A stretch of DNA of 40,322 bases from Actinokineospora inagensis DSM 44258 (GCF_000482865.1 NZ_AXWW01000064.1:1-40322); one strand, 5' to 3'. Positions 16,920 through 25,294 are shown, counted from the first letter of the stretch. Program-made: numbers and translations. Notes: a model not told the origin generated them from the letters alone.

Positions 16920-17320
16920 TCGACGGTCTGCATCCGGAGCCAGTGCAAGACCCATTCGCCGACCTTGTCCCCCGGCACGCAGGCCACATCGTCTTCCGCA
17001 AGTGGTGCGGTGACAGTGGTTCGCACGCCGTCACCGAACTGCCCGAACAGCATTGCCTTGGGCTGCAACGGGTTGTCCTCGATCTGCAAGCACAGTGACG
17101 GGTCCGCGAGTGTGTCCGCCCAGTCGAGTAGCCGTCTACATGCCTGAGGGCAGCGGCCGGATACGTAGACCTCCACGCGACCCGCGCTGCGGGTGGTCGT
17201 GGTGATGTCAAGACTTGCCACGTGCAGCCCGGCGTGCCGGTTGAGGTGCGTTCGAGCCGAGTTGGTCAACCGCGCCAGTTCGTTCCACATCGCTGGATGC
17301 CGCTCAGCCTGCGAGTCCAC
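16916..17320 (-). CDS. Hypothetical protein
   Basis: 134 aa, soluble, no signal or membrane segment, four Cys residues (V-S-G-R-C-P-Q-A-C near 58, then single Cys in L-C-L-Q and V-A-C-V-P). I do not recognise it. GTG at 17320 has AGGAGA a few bases upstream. It lies 104 bases downstream of the GntR gene on the same strand, with a strong inverted repeat between them (17338-17407), so it may be the target of that regulator. It converges with the DUF1206 gene. Confidence 0.65.
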   Translation of the reverse strand: MDSQAERHPAMWNELARLTNSARTHLNRHAGLHVASLDITTTTRSAGRVEVYVSGRCPQACRRLLDWADTLADPSLCLQIEDNPLQPKAMLFGQFGDGVRTTVTAPLAEDDVACVPGDKVGEWVLHWLRMQTVD

Positions 17321-17337
17321 CGGATCTCCTTCGACCC

Positions 17338-17407
17338 ACTTCTATACAGAACTGGCTCTCATTAGAACAGCGGGTGCTCGCGACGGCCAGTTGTTCTGTA
17401 CAGAAGT
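17338..17407. promoter_or_regulatory. Inverted repeat with two TTCTRTACAGAA sites
   Basis: Arms of about 20 bases (17338-17357 and 17386-17407) are inverted copies with a few differences. Each contains a 12-base palindrome: ttctatacagaa at 17340-17351 and a perfect ttctgtacagaa at 17394-17405, centres 54 bases apart. It sits between the stop of the GntR gene and the start of the 134-aa gene, just upstream of the latter. Two spaced palindromes suggest a repressor operator, perhaps for the GntR protein; as RNA it could also fold as a terminator of the GntR gene. Confidence 0.6.
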
Positions 17408-17424
17408 TGCGAAGGCGAATCCCC

Positions 17425-18156
17425 TTAGTCCGAGGTGAAGGAGTACTCCAGGACGTAAGAGCCCGCGTCCAAGGTCATCTCGTTCACCTCGACCGGCCTG
17501 TCTACAGCGGTATAGGCGGTGCGGGTGATGCAGATGACCGGGGTGCCCTGGGCAAGGCCCAACGCCGCAGTCTCTTCCGCGCGGGGCATGCGTGACCGGA
17601 GTTCTTCGCGGAACCGCACCGGTTTCAAGCCGAGCTCTGCCAACCGGGCGTAGACGCCACCGGGGCCGGTGTTCGTCTCGGCGATCTGACTCCCCCGCAC
17701 CAGCGCGGCGGGGTAGTACGACTCGGCCACCTGGATCGGTTTGCCCTCAACGACGTACTTGCGTCGTCGCACCAGCACTGTCTCGGAGGCGAGCACGCGT
17801 GCGATGTGCGGTGGTGTGGCCTCTTCGGTCACGTTGATGTCCGCAACCGTTGGCCGGCGCTCGGCGGAGTCTGTCTCCCAGACGGAACTCCCGGCGCCCC
17901 GCAGTCGGTCGGGTGAGACGCGGCGGTACGGCGTGAACTCGCGGACGAACGTCCCCGCTCCGCGCCGCGCGACGATCAAACCCTCGTTCTTCAACACTTC
18001 CAGTGCTCGCCGCGCTGTCGGCTGCTCGACTTCGTACGCGAGTACCAGTTCGTTCTCGCTGGGCACCCGGTCGCCGGGACCCAACTCGGCTGACTCGATC
18101 CGGTCCCGCAGCGCGTCGGCGATGGCTCGATAACCCATGCGTCCCTGCGGCGCCAC
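17425..18156 (-). CDS. GntR-family (HutC/UTRA-type) transcriptional regulator
   Basis: 243 aa. The N-terminal winged helix is clear: Y-R-A-I-A-D-A-L-R-D-R-I, G-P-G-D-R-V-P-S-E-N-E-L, Q-P-T-A-R-R-A-L-E-V-L-K-N-E-G-L and the wing R-R-G-A-G-T-F-V. The C-terminal half (about 95-240) is a UTRA ligand-binding domain of the HutC subfamily (V-L-V-R-R-R-K-Y-V-V-E-G-K-P-I-Q-V-A-E-S-Y-Y-P and the final G-S-Y-V-L-E-Y-S-F). GTG at 18156 is chosen because GGGAGG lies just upstream; the frame is open further to 18243 but that part is the palindrome. The perfect palindrome 29 bases upstream of the start is a likely autoregulatory operator. Effector unknown. Confidence 0.9.
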   Translation of the reverse strand: MAPQGRMGYRAIADALRDRIESAELGPGDRVPSENELVLAYEVEQPTARRALEVLKNEGLIVARRGAGTFVREFTPYRRVSPDRLRGAGSSVWETDSAERRPTVADINVTEEATPPHIARVLASETVLVRRRKYVVEGKPIQVAESYYPAALVRGSQIAETNTGPGGVYARLAELGLKPVRFREELRSRMPRAEETAALGLAQGTPVICITRTAYTAVDRPVEVNEMTLDAGSYVLEYSFTSD

Positions 18157-18184
18157 GGCACCTCCCGTCGTTCTGTCCAGCTTC

Positions 18185-18227
18185 CGTTTGGGCTTTGGTA
18201 CGTACTGTACGTACCAAAGCCCAAACG
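18185..18227. promoter_or_regulatory. Perfect 43-bp palindrome (20-3-20) upstream of gntR
   Basis: Left arm 18185-18204 (ending GGTACGTA) and right arm 18208-18227 (starting TACGTACC) are exact reverse complements, with CTG between. It lies 29 bases upstream of the GntR GTG and directly next to the terminator of the acyl-CoA dehydrogenase gene. The separate terminator beside it argues that this one is a regulatory site; the GTAC-rich centre resembles operators of HutC-type GntR repressors in general symmetry. Confidence 0.75.
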
Positions 18228-18263
18228 CTGAACGGCCCGCCACCGGGGTGACGGGCCGTTCAG
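18228..18263 (-). terminator. Terminator-like hairpin after the acyl-CoA dehydrogenase gene
   Basis: A perfect 12-bp stem (ctgaacggcccg at 18228-18239 with its complement at 18252-18263) and a 12-base loop, starting 12 bases after the acyl-CoA dehydrogenase stop. No T-run, as is usual in actinomycetes. Confidence 0.7.
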
Positions 18264-18274
18264 GTGGACTCGGA

Positions 18275-20104
18275 CTAGAACGCGGCTTCGTCGACGTCCA
18301 TCAGGTCGAGGTCCGTTGACTCCACGACCTTGCGGGAGCCGGAAAGTTCCGGCAGCACGTTCTTCGCGAAGAACGACGCCACCGCCACCTTCCCCTCGTA
18401 AAACGCCTTGTCCTGCCCCGAAACCCCAGCGTCAAGCCGGTGCAGGGCGACCTCCGCCTGACGCTGCAACAGCCACCCGACGAGCAGGTCACCCGTCGCC
18501 ATCAGCAGTCGGACGCTGTGCTGGCCGACCTGGTAGATGCTGCGCGGGTCTTCCTGGGCCGCGGTCAGGTAGCCGACCATCGCGCCGAGCATGGCTTGGA
18601 CGTCCTCCAGCGCCTGCTTCAGCAGTTCCCGCTCCCGCTTCAACCGGCCGCCGCTTTCGGCTTCGATGAACGCGGTGATCTGGCCCGCCACGTACGCCAG
18701 GGCTTGGCCCTTGTCGCGGATGACCTTGCGGAAGAAGTAGTCGAGGGACTGGATGGCGGTGGTGCCCTCGTACAGGGAGTCGATCTTGGAGTCGCGCAGG
18801 TACTGCTCGATCGGGTAGTCCTGCAGGAACCCGGAGCCGCCGAAGATCTGCAGGGATTGCACCAACTGCTCGGTCGCGCGCTCCGAGCCGACGCCCTTGA
18901 TCACCGGGAGGAGCAGGTCGTTGACGCGTTCGGCGAGCTTCAGGGACTCCTCGTCGCCGTCGCGGGTCCAGAGTTGGTCCTGGAACGAGGCGTTGTACAG
19001 GTACACCGCGCGCAGGCCCTCGGCGTAAGCCTTCTGCAGCATGAGGCTGCGGCGCACATCCGGGTGGTGGGTGATGGTGACCCGGGGCGCGGTCTTGTCG
19101 AGCATGTTCGGCAGGGTGGCGCCCTGCACGCGCTCCTTGGCGTACTCCAGCGCGTTGAGGTAGCCGGTGGACAGGGTCGCGATGGCCTTGGTGCCGACCA
19201 TCATCCTGGCGTACTCGATGACCTGGAACATCTGCGCGATGCCGTTGTGCACCTCGCCGAGCAGCCAGCCCCGCGCCGGGGTGCCGTGCTGGCCGAAGGT
19301 CAGCTCGCAGGTGGTGGAGACCTTCAGGCCCATCTTGTGCTCGACGTTGGTGACGTACGCGCCGTTGCGCTCGCCGGGCTCGCCGGTCTCGCCGTCGAAG
19401 TGGAACTTGGGGACCAGGAACAGGCTCAGGCCCTTCGTGCCCGGTCCGTGACCCTCGGGGCGGGCGAGCACCAGGTGCATGATGTTCTCGGTGAGGTCCT
19501 GGTCACCCGAGGTGATGAACCGCTTCACCCCATCGACGTGCCAGGAGCCGTCGGCCTGCTGGATCGCCTTGGTGCGGCCCGCGCCGACGTCGGACCCGGC
19601 GTCCGGCTCGGTGAGGACCATGGTGGCGCCCCAGCCGCGGTCGATCATGAGCTGGGCCCAGCGGCGCTGCTCCTCGGTGCCGTTGTTGTGGATGACCATG
19701 GCGAAGTTGGGGCCCGCCAGGTACATGAACAGCGCCGGGTTCGCGCCCAGGATCAGCTCGGCCGCGGCCCACTGCACCGACGGCGGCAGGCCGAAGCCGC
19801 CGAGCTCGTTGGTCAGGCCGAGCCGCCACCACTCGCCGTCCCAGAGCGTCTGGTAGGACTTCTTGAACGACTCGGGGAGGGTCGCGCTGAACGTCTTCGG
19901 GTCGTACACCGGCGGGTTGCGGTCGGCGTCGGCGAAGGACTCGGCCAGTGGACCGGTGGCGAGGTTGTTCAGCTCGGTGAGCACGCCGCGGGCGGTCTCC
20001 TCGTCGGACTCGGCGAGCACGCCCTTACCCAGCCGGTCCTGCACCTTGAACACCTCGAACAGGGTGAACTCGAGGTCGCGGACGTTGCTCTTGTAGTGGC
20101 CCAT
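18275..20104 (-). CDS. Acyl-CoA dehydrogenase (large FadE type)
   Basis: 609 aa; catalyses FAD-dependent alpha,beta-dehydrogenation of acyl-CoA and hands electrons to ETF. The fold order is right: helical N-terminus with an extra A-cyl-CoA_dh_N-type region, [10 protein letters not shown], the FAD-binding block [13 protein letters not shown] (about 185-197), F-I-T-S-G-D-Q, and in the C-terminal domain [34 protein letters not shown] (written in parts), where the Glu of Y-E-G-T is the usual catalytic base. About 600 residues is the long actinobacterial class. ATG at 20104 gives [13 protein letters not shown], the family start, with GGAGCGACGAG upstream. A dyad of TTACYGG sites lies in its promoter. 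Confidence 0.93.
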   Translation of the reverse strand: MGHYKSNVRDLEFTLFEVFKVQDRLGKGVLAESDEETARGVLTELNNLATGPLAESFADADRNPPVYDPKTFSATLPESFKKSYQTLWDGEWWRLGLTNELGGFGLPPSVQWAAAELILGANPALFMYLAGPNFAMVIHNNGTEEQRRWAQLMIDRGWGATMVLTEPDAGSDVGAGRTKAIQQADGSWHVDGVKRFITSGDQDLTENIMHLVLARPEGHGPGTKGLSLFLVPKFHFDGETGEPGERNGAYVTNVEHKMGLKVSTTCELTFGQHGTPARGWLLGEVHNGIAQMFQVIEYARMMVGTKAIATLSTGYLNALEYAKERVQGATLPNMLDKTAPRVTITHHPDVRRSLMLQKAYAEGLRAVYLYNASFQDQLWTRDGDEESLKLAERVNDLLLPVIKGVGSERATEQLVQSLQIFGGSGFLQDYPIEQYLRDSKIDSLYEGTTAIQSLDYFFRKVIRDKGQALAYVAGQITAFIEAESGGRLKRERELLKQALEDVQAMLGAMVGYLTAAQEDPRSIYQVGQHSVRLLMATGDLLVGWLLQRQAEVALHRLDAGVSGQDKAFYEGKVAVASFFAKNVLPELSGSRKVVESTDLDLMDVDEAAF

Positions 20105-20143
20105 CTCGTCGCTCCGTGTCTGCGGGCCGTCCACCCGCGCGCT

Positions 20144-20184
20144 GCTACCCACCAGTAACTTCGAGTCTATTACCGGTGGGTAGC
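20144..20184. promoter_or_regulatory. Candidate operator of the acyl-CoA dehydrogenase gene
   Basis: Two inverted 15-base arms, gctacccaccagtaa (20144-20158) and ttaccggtgggtagc (20170-20184), pair at 14 of 15 positions around an 11-base centre. Each arm reads TTACYGGTGGGTA on its own strand. It lies 40 bases upstream of the ATG. A related palindrome, TTACTGGCCGGTAA, stands before the EtfD-like gene (27580-27593). Confidence 0.6.
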
Positions 20185-20235
20185 CTCAGCAAGGCGGGCG
20201 GCCCGGATCACCCGGTCGGGCGGCGGAGATCCCGC

Positions 20236-20943
20236 TCACGTGCCGGTTCGTGGCCGCCGGGCCGGAGCGATGAGCACACCCGACTTGAACGCCACCGCCA
20301 CCGCGTGCGTCCGGTCCCGGGCGCCCAGCTTGCGCAGGATGCTCTTGACGTGGGTGCGCACCGTCTCCACCGAGACGTACAGGATTCGCGCGATGGCCTG
20401 GTTCTCCAGGCCGTCCGCGATCAGTTGCAGCACCTGGAACTCGCGTCGGGACAGCGATTGCTGGTCCATCCCCGGCAGCGGCGCCAGCCGACCCCGCGGC
20501 GCGGCGACCGTCTTGGCCAGCGCCGGGTCCAGGTACCGCCGGGTCGCGTGCACCGCCAGGATCGCCTCGACCAGTTGCGGCGGCTCGACCGAGCGCTGGA
20601 TCACCCCGTGCACCCCGGCGGCGATCGCGGTCGCCACGTACTGGGTGGTGCGGTGCCCGTCCCGCACCATGATCAGCACGGCCAGCTCGGTGTTCGCCGC
20701 GGTCAGCATGGTGCTCAGGTGCCCGCGCGGGTCCAGCCCGGAGTCGATGAGCACCACGTCCGGCTGGAACCGCTCGGCGAACCCGACCGCGCCCTGCGGC
20801 GTGTCGGTCGCGCCCAGCCAGCGCAGCCCCGGGGTCCGCAGCACCAGCGCGGACAGCCCCTCCCGGAACAGCGGCACGCCGTCCACCAGCGCGATCGCCG
20901 GGCCTGCTGGTGCGCCCGCGGCCTGCGGGGTGCTGCGCGGCAT
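20236..20943 (-). CDS. LuxR-type response regulator with atypical receiver domain
   Basis: 235 aa. The receiver-like domain (about 15-130) keeps the phospho-acceptor position (V-V-L-I-D-S, Asp67) but the normal Asp-Asp pair at the first strand is V-D-G (Asp21-Gly22) and the conserved Lys near the end is replaced (V-H-G-V-I-Q-R). This suggests it is not regulated by ordinary phosphorylation. The C-terminal HTH is a standard LuxR/GerE domain: L-S-R-R-E-F-Q-V-L-Q-L-I-A-D-G-L-E-N-Q-A-I-A, V-S-V-E-T-V-R-T-H-V, I-L-R-K-L. No sensor kinase gene is adjacent. ATG at 20943. Confidence 0.88.
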   Translation of the reverse strand: MPRSTPQAAGAPAGPAIALVDGVPLFREGLSALVLRTPGLRWLGATDTPQGAVGFAERFQPDVVLIDSGLDPRGHLSTMLTAANTELAVLIMVRDGHRTTQYVATAIAAGVHGVIQRSVEPPQLVEAILAVHATRRYLDPALAKTVAAPRGRLAPLPGMDQQSLSRREFQVLQLIADGLENQAIARILYVSVETVRTHVKSILRKLGARDRTHAVAVAFKSGVLIAPARRPRTGT

Positions 20944-21267
20944 CCGTGTCCTCCAGCCTTCACCCGTCCGTGTAGGTGCGACGCCACGATCCGCCGGGTG
21001 TGACGGCCCGTTTCCACTTTTCTGGCCATTTCCGCGACAAGCTCACCCACACGGGTGAGATCATCTGTGTGATCTGCCTCATATGTATCGCCGGTTGGTT
21101 GCACTGTGTGTCACCTCGGCCCGGTTCGCATCGCTCGCCAGGTCACGAACCGGACTGGATCGGGCCGGGGAGTAGGTGAGTCGGTCACGGGCGGATAAGG
21201 TCAGCGGGTACTCCGGAGTGACCAGTCGGATGCCGAGCGTGGGCGGCCTGACCCAACGGGGGGCGAC
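20944..21267. other. Divergent intergenic region with small palindromes
   Basis: Lies between the minus-strand response regulator and the plus-strand DUF4304-like gene, so it should carry both promoters. Seen: a perfect inverted repeat ctcaccc-acac-gggtgag (21042-21059) followed at once by gatca-tctgtg-tgatc (21060-21075), in an AT-richer stretch. No convincing gene. Confidence 0.5.
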
Positions 21268-21720
21268 GTGGAAGCAGGCGCGGTACGCAACGCCGACGAG
21301 TGGTTCAAGCTGATGGTCGACACGGGCCTGGCTCCCGGCCTGCGGGCGCTCGGCATGTCCGGCAGTGGTCGGCACTTCCGGGTGATCGAGGACGCGCACA
21401 TCGGGCAGGTGTCGATCCTGCAGTCCAGCAAGTCCAGCGCCTACTCGACCCGGTTCACCATGTCGCTCAGCGTCACCGCGACCGACGAGTGGGCCACCCA
21501 GTTGCGGATCCGCCCGTACACGGGCAGGCACCCCGGCGGCGGCTGGCAGGAGCGGATCGGCAACCTCATGCTGATCGGCTCCGGCATCCCGATCGGCGAC
21601 CTGTGGTGGAAGATCGAGGCGGGCAAGCCGTTCGCGGGCCTGTCCGACGAGGTGCTGACCGCGGTCCGCGAGTTCGGCCTCCCGGCCATCCGCGACCAGA
21701 TCCGCGCCCGCGTCCACTGA
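21268..21720 (+). CDS. DUF4304-like protein
   Basis: 150-aa soluble protein. The pattern W-F-K-L-M-V-D-T-G-L-A-P-G-L-R-A-L-G-M, then G-R-H-F-R-V-I and V-S-I-L-Q-S-S-K-S-S resembles DUF4304 (the Q-x-S-K-x-S segment is typical). No function is known for the family. GTG at 21268 after GGGGGG. Its stop is one base from the GTG of the adenine methyltransferase, so the two are probably one operon. Confidence 0.7.
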   Translation: MEAGAVRNADEWFKLMVDTGLAPGLRALGMSGSGRHFRVIEDAHIGQVSILQSSKSSAYSTRFTMSLSVTATDEWATQLRIRPYTGRHPGGGWQERIGNLMLIGSGIPIGDLWWKIEAGKPFAGLSDEVLTAVREFGLPAIRDQIRARVH

Positions 21721-21721
21721 G

Positions 21722-22846
21722 GTGACAGCGGAGAACCCGGAGTACCTGCGGGCCCAGTTGATCACCTATCTCGGCAACAAGCGCGGCCTCCTCGCCCCCA
21801 TCGACCTGGCGGTCCGCGCCGTGCGCGACCACCTGGGCCGCAGGCTGCGCATCCTCGACGCGTTCTCCGGTTCCGGGGTGGTGTCCCGGGCGCTCAAGCA
21901 ACACGCGTCCCTGCTGGTTGTCAACGACATCGAGGACTACGCCCGTGTCGCCGCCGAGTGCTACCTCACCAACGCGGAAACCGTCGACCTGGCCTGTCTC
22001 GCCCGAACCGTCGACGAGTTGAACACCCGAGTCGACCTCTGCGCAGGCGACGGTTTCATCCGCAAGCTCTACGCCCCCGCCGACGACGACAACATAGAAC
22101 TCGGCGAACGCGTCTTCTACACCGTGTCGAACGCCCGAAGACTCGACACCTATGCCGACCTGATCCAGCGGTCCACCCTGCGCCCGCTCTTATTGGGCCC
22201 ACTCCTGTCCGCCGCCTCGATCCACACCAACACCGCGGGCGTGTTCAAAGGCTTCTACAAAGACAGAACCACCGGAATCGGCCACTTCGGCGGCAGCGGC
22301 AAAGACGCCCTCTCCCGCATCAAAGGCGAAATCCGTTTATCCGTGCCGGTGTTCAGCAACCACACCTGCGCCGTCACCGTCCTCCAACAGGACGCCAACA
22401 CGCTCCCCGGCCACTTACCCGAGCTGGACCTCGCCTACCTCGACCCGCCGTACAACCAACACCCCTACGGGTCCAACTACTTCATGCTGAACCTGCTGGT
22501 CAACTACGTGGAACCGGCCGAGATCAGCCCCATCTCCGGCATCCCCACCAACTGGCGCCGCTCCGCGTACAACATCCGCAGACAAGCCCCCGGCCTGCTC
22601 GCGGACCTGGTCGCCCACCTCCCCGCCCGCTTCGTCCTCGTCTCCGCCAACAACGAGGGCTTCATCCCCCCCGACGCCATGCAAACCCTCCTCAACCGCA
22701 TGGGCACCGTCACCGAGTTCACCACCCCCTACAACGCCTTCCGCGGCAGCCGCAACCTCCACACCCGCAAAATCCACGTCACCGAACACCTCTACCTGGT
22801 CGACAAACACCGCAAACTAGAACTCCCACCCCCACAGCCGAAATGA
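21722..22846 (+). CDS. D12-class (Dam-like) N6-adenine DNA methyltransferase
   Basis: 374 aa. The class motifs are in the alpha order: an N-terminal T-Y-L-G-N-K-R (15-21) for SAM binding, D-A-F-S-G-S-G (46-52), a middle target-recognition region, and L-A-Y-L-D-P-P-Y-N with catalytic D241-P-P-Y, followed by N-W-R-R-S and a C-terminal V-L-V-S-A-N-N-E-G-F. No restriction endonuclease gene is next to it, so it appears as an orphan methyltransferase or part of a two-gene unit with the DUF4304-like gene. Recognition sequence unknown. The GTG at 21722 follows the previous stop at once. Directly downstream lies the 86-bp tandem array. Confidence 0.9.
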   Translation: MTAENPEYLRAQLITYLGNKRGLLAPIDLAVRAVRDHLGRRLRILDAFSGSGVVSRALKQHASLLVVNDIEDYARVAAECYLTNAETVDLACLARTVDELNTRVDLCAGDGFIRKLYAPADDDNIELGERVFYTVSNARRLDTYADLIQRSTLRPLLLGPLLSAASIHTNTAGVFKGFYKDRTTGIGHFGGSGKDALSRIKGEIRLSVPVFSNHTCAVTVLQQDANTLPGHLPELDLAYLDPPYNQHPYGSNYFMLNLLVNYVEPAEISPISGIPTNWRRSAYNIRRQAPGLLADLVAHLPARFVLVSANNEGFIPPDAMQTLLNRMGTVTEFTTPYNAFRGSRNLHTRKIHVTEHLYLVDKHRKLELPPPQPK

Positions 22847-22954
22847 AGAAAGGCCGTGGTATAGGCGATACACGAGGAGCAGGCGCACACGAAGCGTTCC
22901 AGACTCAGCGGCATACATACCTCGATGCAATAGACCAAAGGTCACGCCAACCCC

Positions 22955-23326
22955 GCTGGATCCGGCGCCCACCGCACCGCGGGCGACAAGCCCATTGGTT
23001 ACGTACTCGATGTGAGGGCCGACAGCCCCGAGCGAGCAACGCTGGTTCCGGCGCCCGCCGCACCGTGGGCGACAAGCCCATTGCTCACATACCGATGTGA
23101 GGGCCGACAGGCCCAAACGAGCAAACGCTGGTTCCGGCCCCCACCGCACCATGGGCGACAAGCCCATTGCTCACATACCGATGTGAGGGCCGACAGGCCC
23201 AAACGAGCAAACGCTGGTTCCGGCCCCCACCGCACCATGGGCGACAAGCCCATTGCTCACATACCGATGTGAGGGCCGACAGGCCCAAACGAGCACGCTG
23301 GTTCGGGCGCCTGTCGCACCGTGGGG
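22955..23326. repeat. 86-bp tandem repeat array with paired hairpins
   Basis: Units begin at gctggttccg: 22955, 23041, 23127, 23213 and a partial fifth at 23297 (spacing 86, 86, 86, 84). Units 3 and 4 are identical apart from a 2-base loss; unit 1 is most diverged. Each full unit contains two perfect or near-perfect hairpins with the same kind of loop: tgggc-gacaa-gccca and gggcc-gaca-ggccc. 86 is not a multiple of 3, so it is not coding. It lies between the adenine methyltransferase and tRNA-Gly. The 108 bases before it (22847-22954) hold nothing recognisable. Confidence 0.95.
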
Positions 23327-23328
23327 GT

Positions 23329-23385
23329 CTGGGGGGTCGCCCCCCAGGACAAAGGCGAAATCGCCAGTCCACGCTCTCCGTGGAC
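23329..23385 (-). terminator. Series of hairpins 3' of tRNA-Gly
   Basis: Three perfect stems in a row: ctgggggg/ccccccag with a 3-base loop (23329-23347), ggcga/tcgcc with a 2-base loop (23354-23365) and gtccacg/cgtggac with a 5-base loop (23367-23385). They lie immediately downstream of the minus-strand tRNA gene and probably terminate or process its transcript; they may also end transcripts coming from the methyltransferase on the other strand. Confidence 0.55.
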
Positions 23386-23402
23386 ATGAATAGCCCCGAT
23401 TG

Positions 23403-23473
23403 AGCGGATGACGGGAATCGAACCCGCGTATTCAGCTTGGGAAGCTGATGTTCTACCATTGAACTACATCCGC
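23403..23473 (-). tRNA. tRNA-Gly (anticodon CCC)
   Basis: A full cloverleaf can be folded on the minus strand: acceptor GCGGATG/CATCCGC, D-arm with TTCAATGGTAGAA, anticodon stem TCAGC/GCTGA with loop TTCCCAA (anticodon CCC), and T-arm CGGGTTCGAATCCCG. The 3' CCA is not encoded. It reads Gly codon GGG. Confidence 0.95.
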
Positions 23474-23551
23474 AGCGATCTGAAGATCGGGGTCAGCTTA
23501 CACAACCCGGGTCGGCGCGTCACGGGTGGGGGGCGTGGTTAGGGTGGGGGG

Positions 23552-24133
23552 GTGTTGCTGAGCGATCGTGACCTGCGGGGTGAGTTGGCGGCGGGGCGGC
23601 TGGGGGTGGAGCCGTTCGAGCCGGTGATGGTGCAGCCGTCGAGTATTGATGTGCGGTTGGACCGGTTTTTCCGGGTGTTCAACAACACGAAGTACACGCA
23701 CATCGATCCTCGGCAGCAGCAGGACGAGCTGACGTCGCTGGTGGAGGCGGTGGGGGACGAGCCGTTCGTGTTGCACCCCGGGGAGTTCGTGCTGGGGTCG
23801 ACGTTCGAGGCGGTGACGTTGCCGGATGACCTGGCGGGGCGGTTGGAGGGGAAGTCGTCGCTGGGGCGGTTGGGGTTGTTGACGCACTCGACGGCGGGGT
23901 TCATCGATCCGGGGTTCACCGGGCACATCACGTTGGAGTTGTCGAACGTGGCGAACCTGCCGATCACGTTGTGGCCGGGGATGAAGATCGGGCAGTTGTG
24001 CCTGTTCCGGTTGTCGTCGTCGGCGGAGTTCCCGTACGGGTCGAAGGAGGCGGGGTCGCGCTACCAGGGGCAGCGGGGTCCGACGCCCTCTCGCGCGTAC
24101 CTGAACTTCCACCAGGTGGACACAACGCGCTAG
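23552..24133 (+). CDS. dcd: dCTP deaminase, probably bifunctional (dCTP deaminase/dUTPase)
   Basis: 193 aa, the normal length. Converts dCTP to dUTP and, in the actinobacterial type characterised in Mycobacterium tuberculosis, on to dUMP, feeding dTMP synthesis. Visible: [17 protein letters not shown], the phosphate-binding and active-site block [11 protein letters not shown] (about 110-120), [17 protein letters not shown] with the catalytic Glu, and the C-terminal lid [13 protein letters not shown]. Bifunctionality is inferred from the clade. GTG at 23552. Its stop overlaps the convergent MFS stop (CTAG). Confidence 0.95.
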   Translation: MLLSDRDLRGELAAGRLGVEPFEPVMVQPSSIDVRLDRFFRVFNNTKYTHIDPRQQQDELTSLVEAVGDEPFVLHPGEFVLGSTFEAVTLPDDLAGRLEGKSSLGRLGLLTHSTAGFIDPGFTGHITLELSNVANLPITLWPGMKIGQLCLFRLSSSAEFPYGSKEAGSRYQGQRGPTPSRAYLNFHQVDTTR

Positions 24134-25272
24134 AGGCGTTCTCCGCGTACCGGGGTGATCAGGGCGGCCCCGAGCGGTAGCGCTGCCGCCAGCGATAGGG
24201 CTACCGGCCACGTCCACGCGGTTACGATAGACGCGAACAGTGGGGCGATACCGAGGGCCACCGCGTTCTGCCCACTGTTCTGTATCCCCAACGCGCGACC
24301 GGCCCAGAACGGGCCCGCGAGTTCGGCGGTGGCGGTGAAGCCCAGGCCGTTGTCAGTCACCGAGATCACCAGTACCGCGACCAGTCCGACGACCGCGACC
24401 CACGACGACCCCGCCGCCCACACCACCAGTGACGCGGCTACCGCCACGGCGATTGTTCGCATGGGACGCATGCGGCTGCCTACGCGATCGGACCAGATGC
24501 CGGCCCCGATTCGTCCCAACGCGCCGAAGATCTGTACCACGGCGAGGAAGGCGCCCGCGCTCACGGTGTTCCAGCCTTGTTCGCTCACCAGGTAGGTCAA
24601 CGCGAACGTGCTGGAGATGAACTGGGGGCCGACTAACAGCGCGCTCGCGGCGTGGACCCGCCACAGCCGAGGGGTCCGGTAGGGCGACCTGGTCTCGGTA
24701 GCGTGTTTCGCCGGGGTACGTGGTGGGTCCAAGAGGCCAAACGCGACCACGACAGCAAGAACCAGGCACAACAGCGAGGGAATCACTATCGCCCACCGGT
24801 AGCCCCATGCCGCGGCTGCGGCCGGTAGGACCAACGCGGCGAAGCCGACGCCGATTGGTGTGCACGTCTGGCGGATGCCCATCGCCAGCCCGCGTTCGGA
24901 AGCGCTGAACCAGCCCAGCACGGCCCGGCCGCTGGCCGAGGTGATCGACGCCGAGAACACCCCCGCCACGGCCAGGAACACGCTCAGCCAGAGCACCCCG
25001 GTCACCGCCGCCGCGGCGAGCCCGGCGACGCCGGTGCCCGCCATGCCGATGGTCATCACGACCCGCTCGCCGAACCGGTCGGCCGCCGCGCCCCACGCGA
25101 TCAGGGCGACCAGCACCCCGAGCACCGGCGTGACGACCAGCGTGCCGCCCTCGGTCAACGACAACCCCAGGGCGGCGCGCAGGTGCGGGAGCACGAACGG
25201 CATGCCGTACACCAGGCTGGACACGGCCGCCTGCGCGGCGACCGCGATGGCCAGGATCCACCAGCGACGCAT
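24130..25272 (-). CDS. MFS transporter
   Basis: 380 aa with about 12 hydrophobic segments in two halves. The loop 2-3 motif of the major facilitator superfamily is recognisable as [10 protein letters not shown] (about 61-70) and its second-half echo as I-W-S-D-R-V-G-S-R (about 262). A helix-5 type G-x-x-x-G-P/L segment ([11 protein letters not shown]) is present. The substrate cannot be told. ATG at 25272; an inverted repeat overlapping the promoter (25273-25294) suggests its own regulation. It lies 60 bases after the EtfD stop on the same strand. Its gene end overlaps dcd by 4 bases. Confidence 0.88.
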   Translation of the reverse strand: MRRWWILAIAVAAQAAVSSLVYGMPFVLPHLRAALGLSLTEGGTLVVTPVLGVLVALIAWGAAADRFGERVVMTIGMAGTGVAGLAAAAVTGVLWLSVFLAVAGVFSASITSASGRAVLGWFSASERGLAMGIRQTCTPIGVGFAALVLPAAAAAWGYRWAIVIPSLLCLVLAVVVAFGLLDPPRTPAKHATETRSPYRTPRLWRVHAASALLVGPQFISSTFALTYLVSEQGWNTVSAGAFLAVVQIFGALGRIGAGIWSDRVGSRMRPMRTIAVAVAASLVVWAAGSSWVAVVGLVAVLVISVTDNGLGFTATAELAGPFWAGRALGIQNSGQNAVALGIAPLFASIVTAWTWPVALSLAAALPLGAALITPVRGERL

Positions 25273-25294
25273 ATCGTTAACGTAGCTAAACGAT
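25273..25294. promoter_or_regulatory. Imperfect palindrome upstream of the MFS gene
   Basis: atcgttaacgtagctaaacgat in two parts: atcgtt (25273-25278) and aacgat (25289-25294) are exact inverted arms, with a further perfect 10-base palindrome atcccgggat at 25293-25302. It begins right at the MFS start codon. Candidate operator or 5'-UTR element; only 60 bases separate MFS and EtfD genes. Confidence 0.4.

Noticed and set aside
22999..23253. Open frames through the 86-bp array giving repeated peptides
   Set aside because: The period is not a multiple of three, so each unit would be read in a different frame; composition and ending are unlike real proteins.
22955..23326. CRISPR array
   Set aside because: No unique spacers: the whole 86-bp unit is repeated, and no cas genes are present.
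24155..25285. Plus-strand frames opposite the MFS gene
   Set aside because: Antisense shadows; the minus frame has twelve hydrophobic segments and family motifs.
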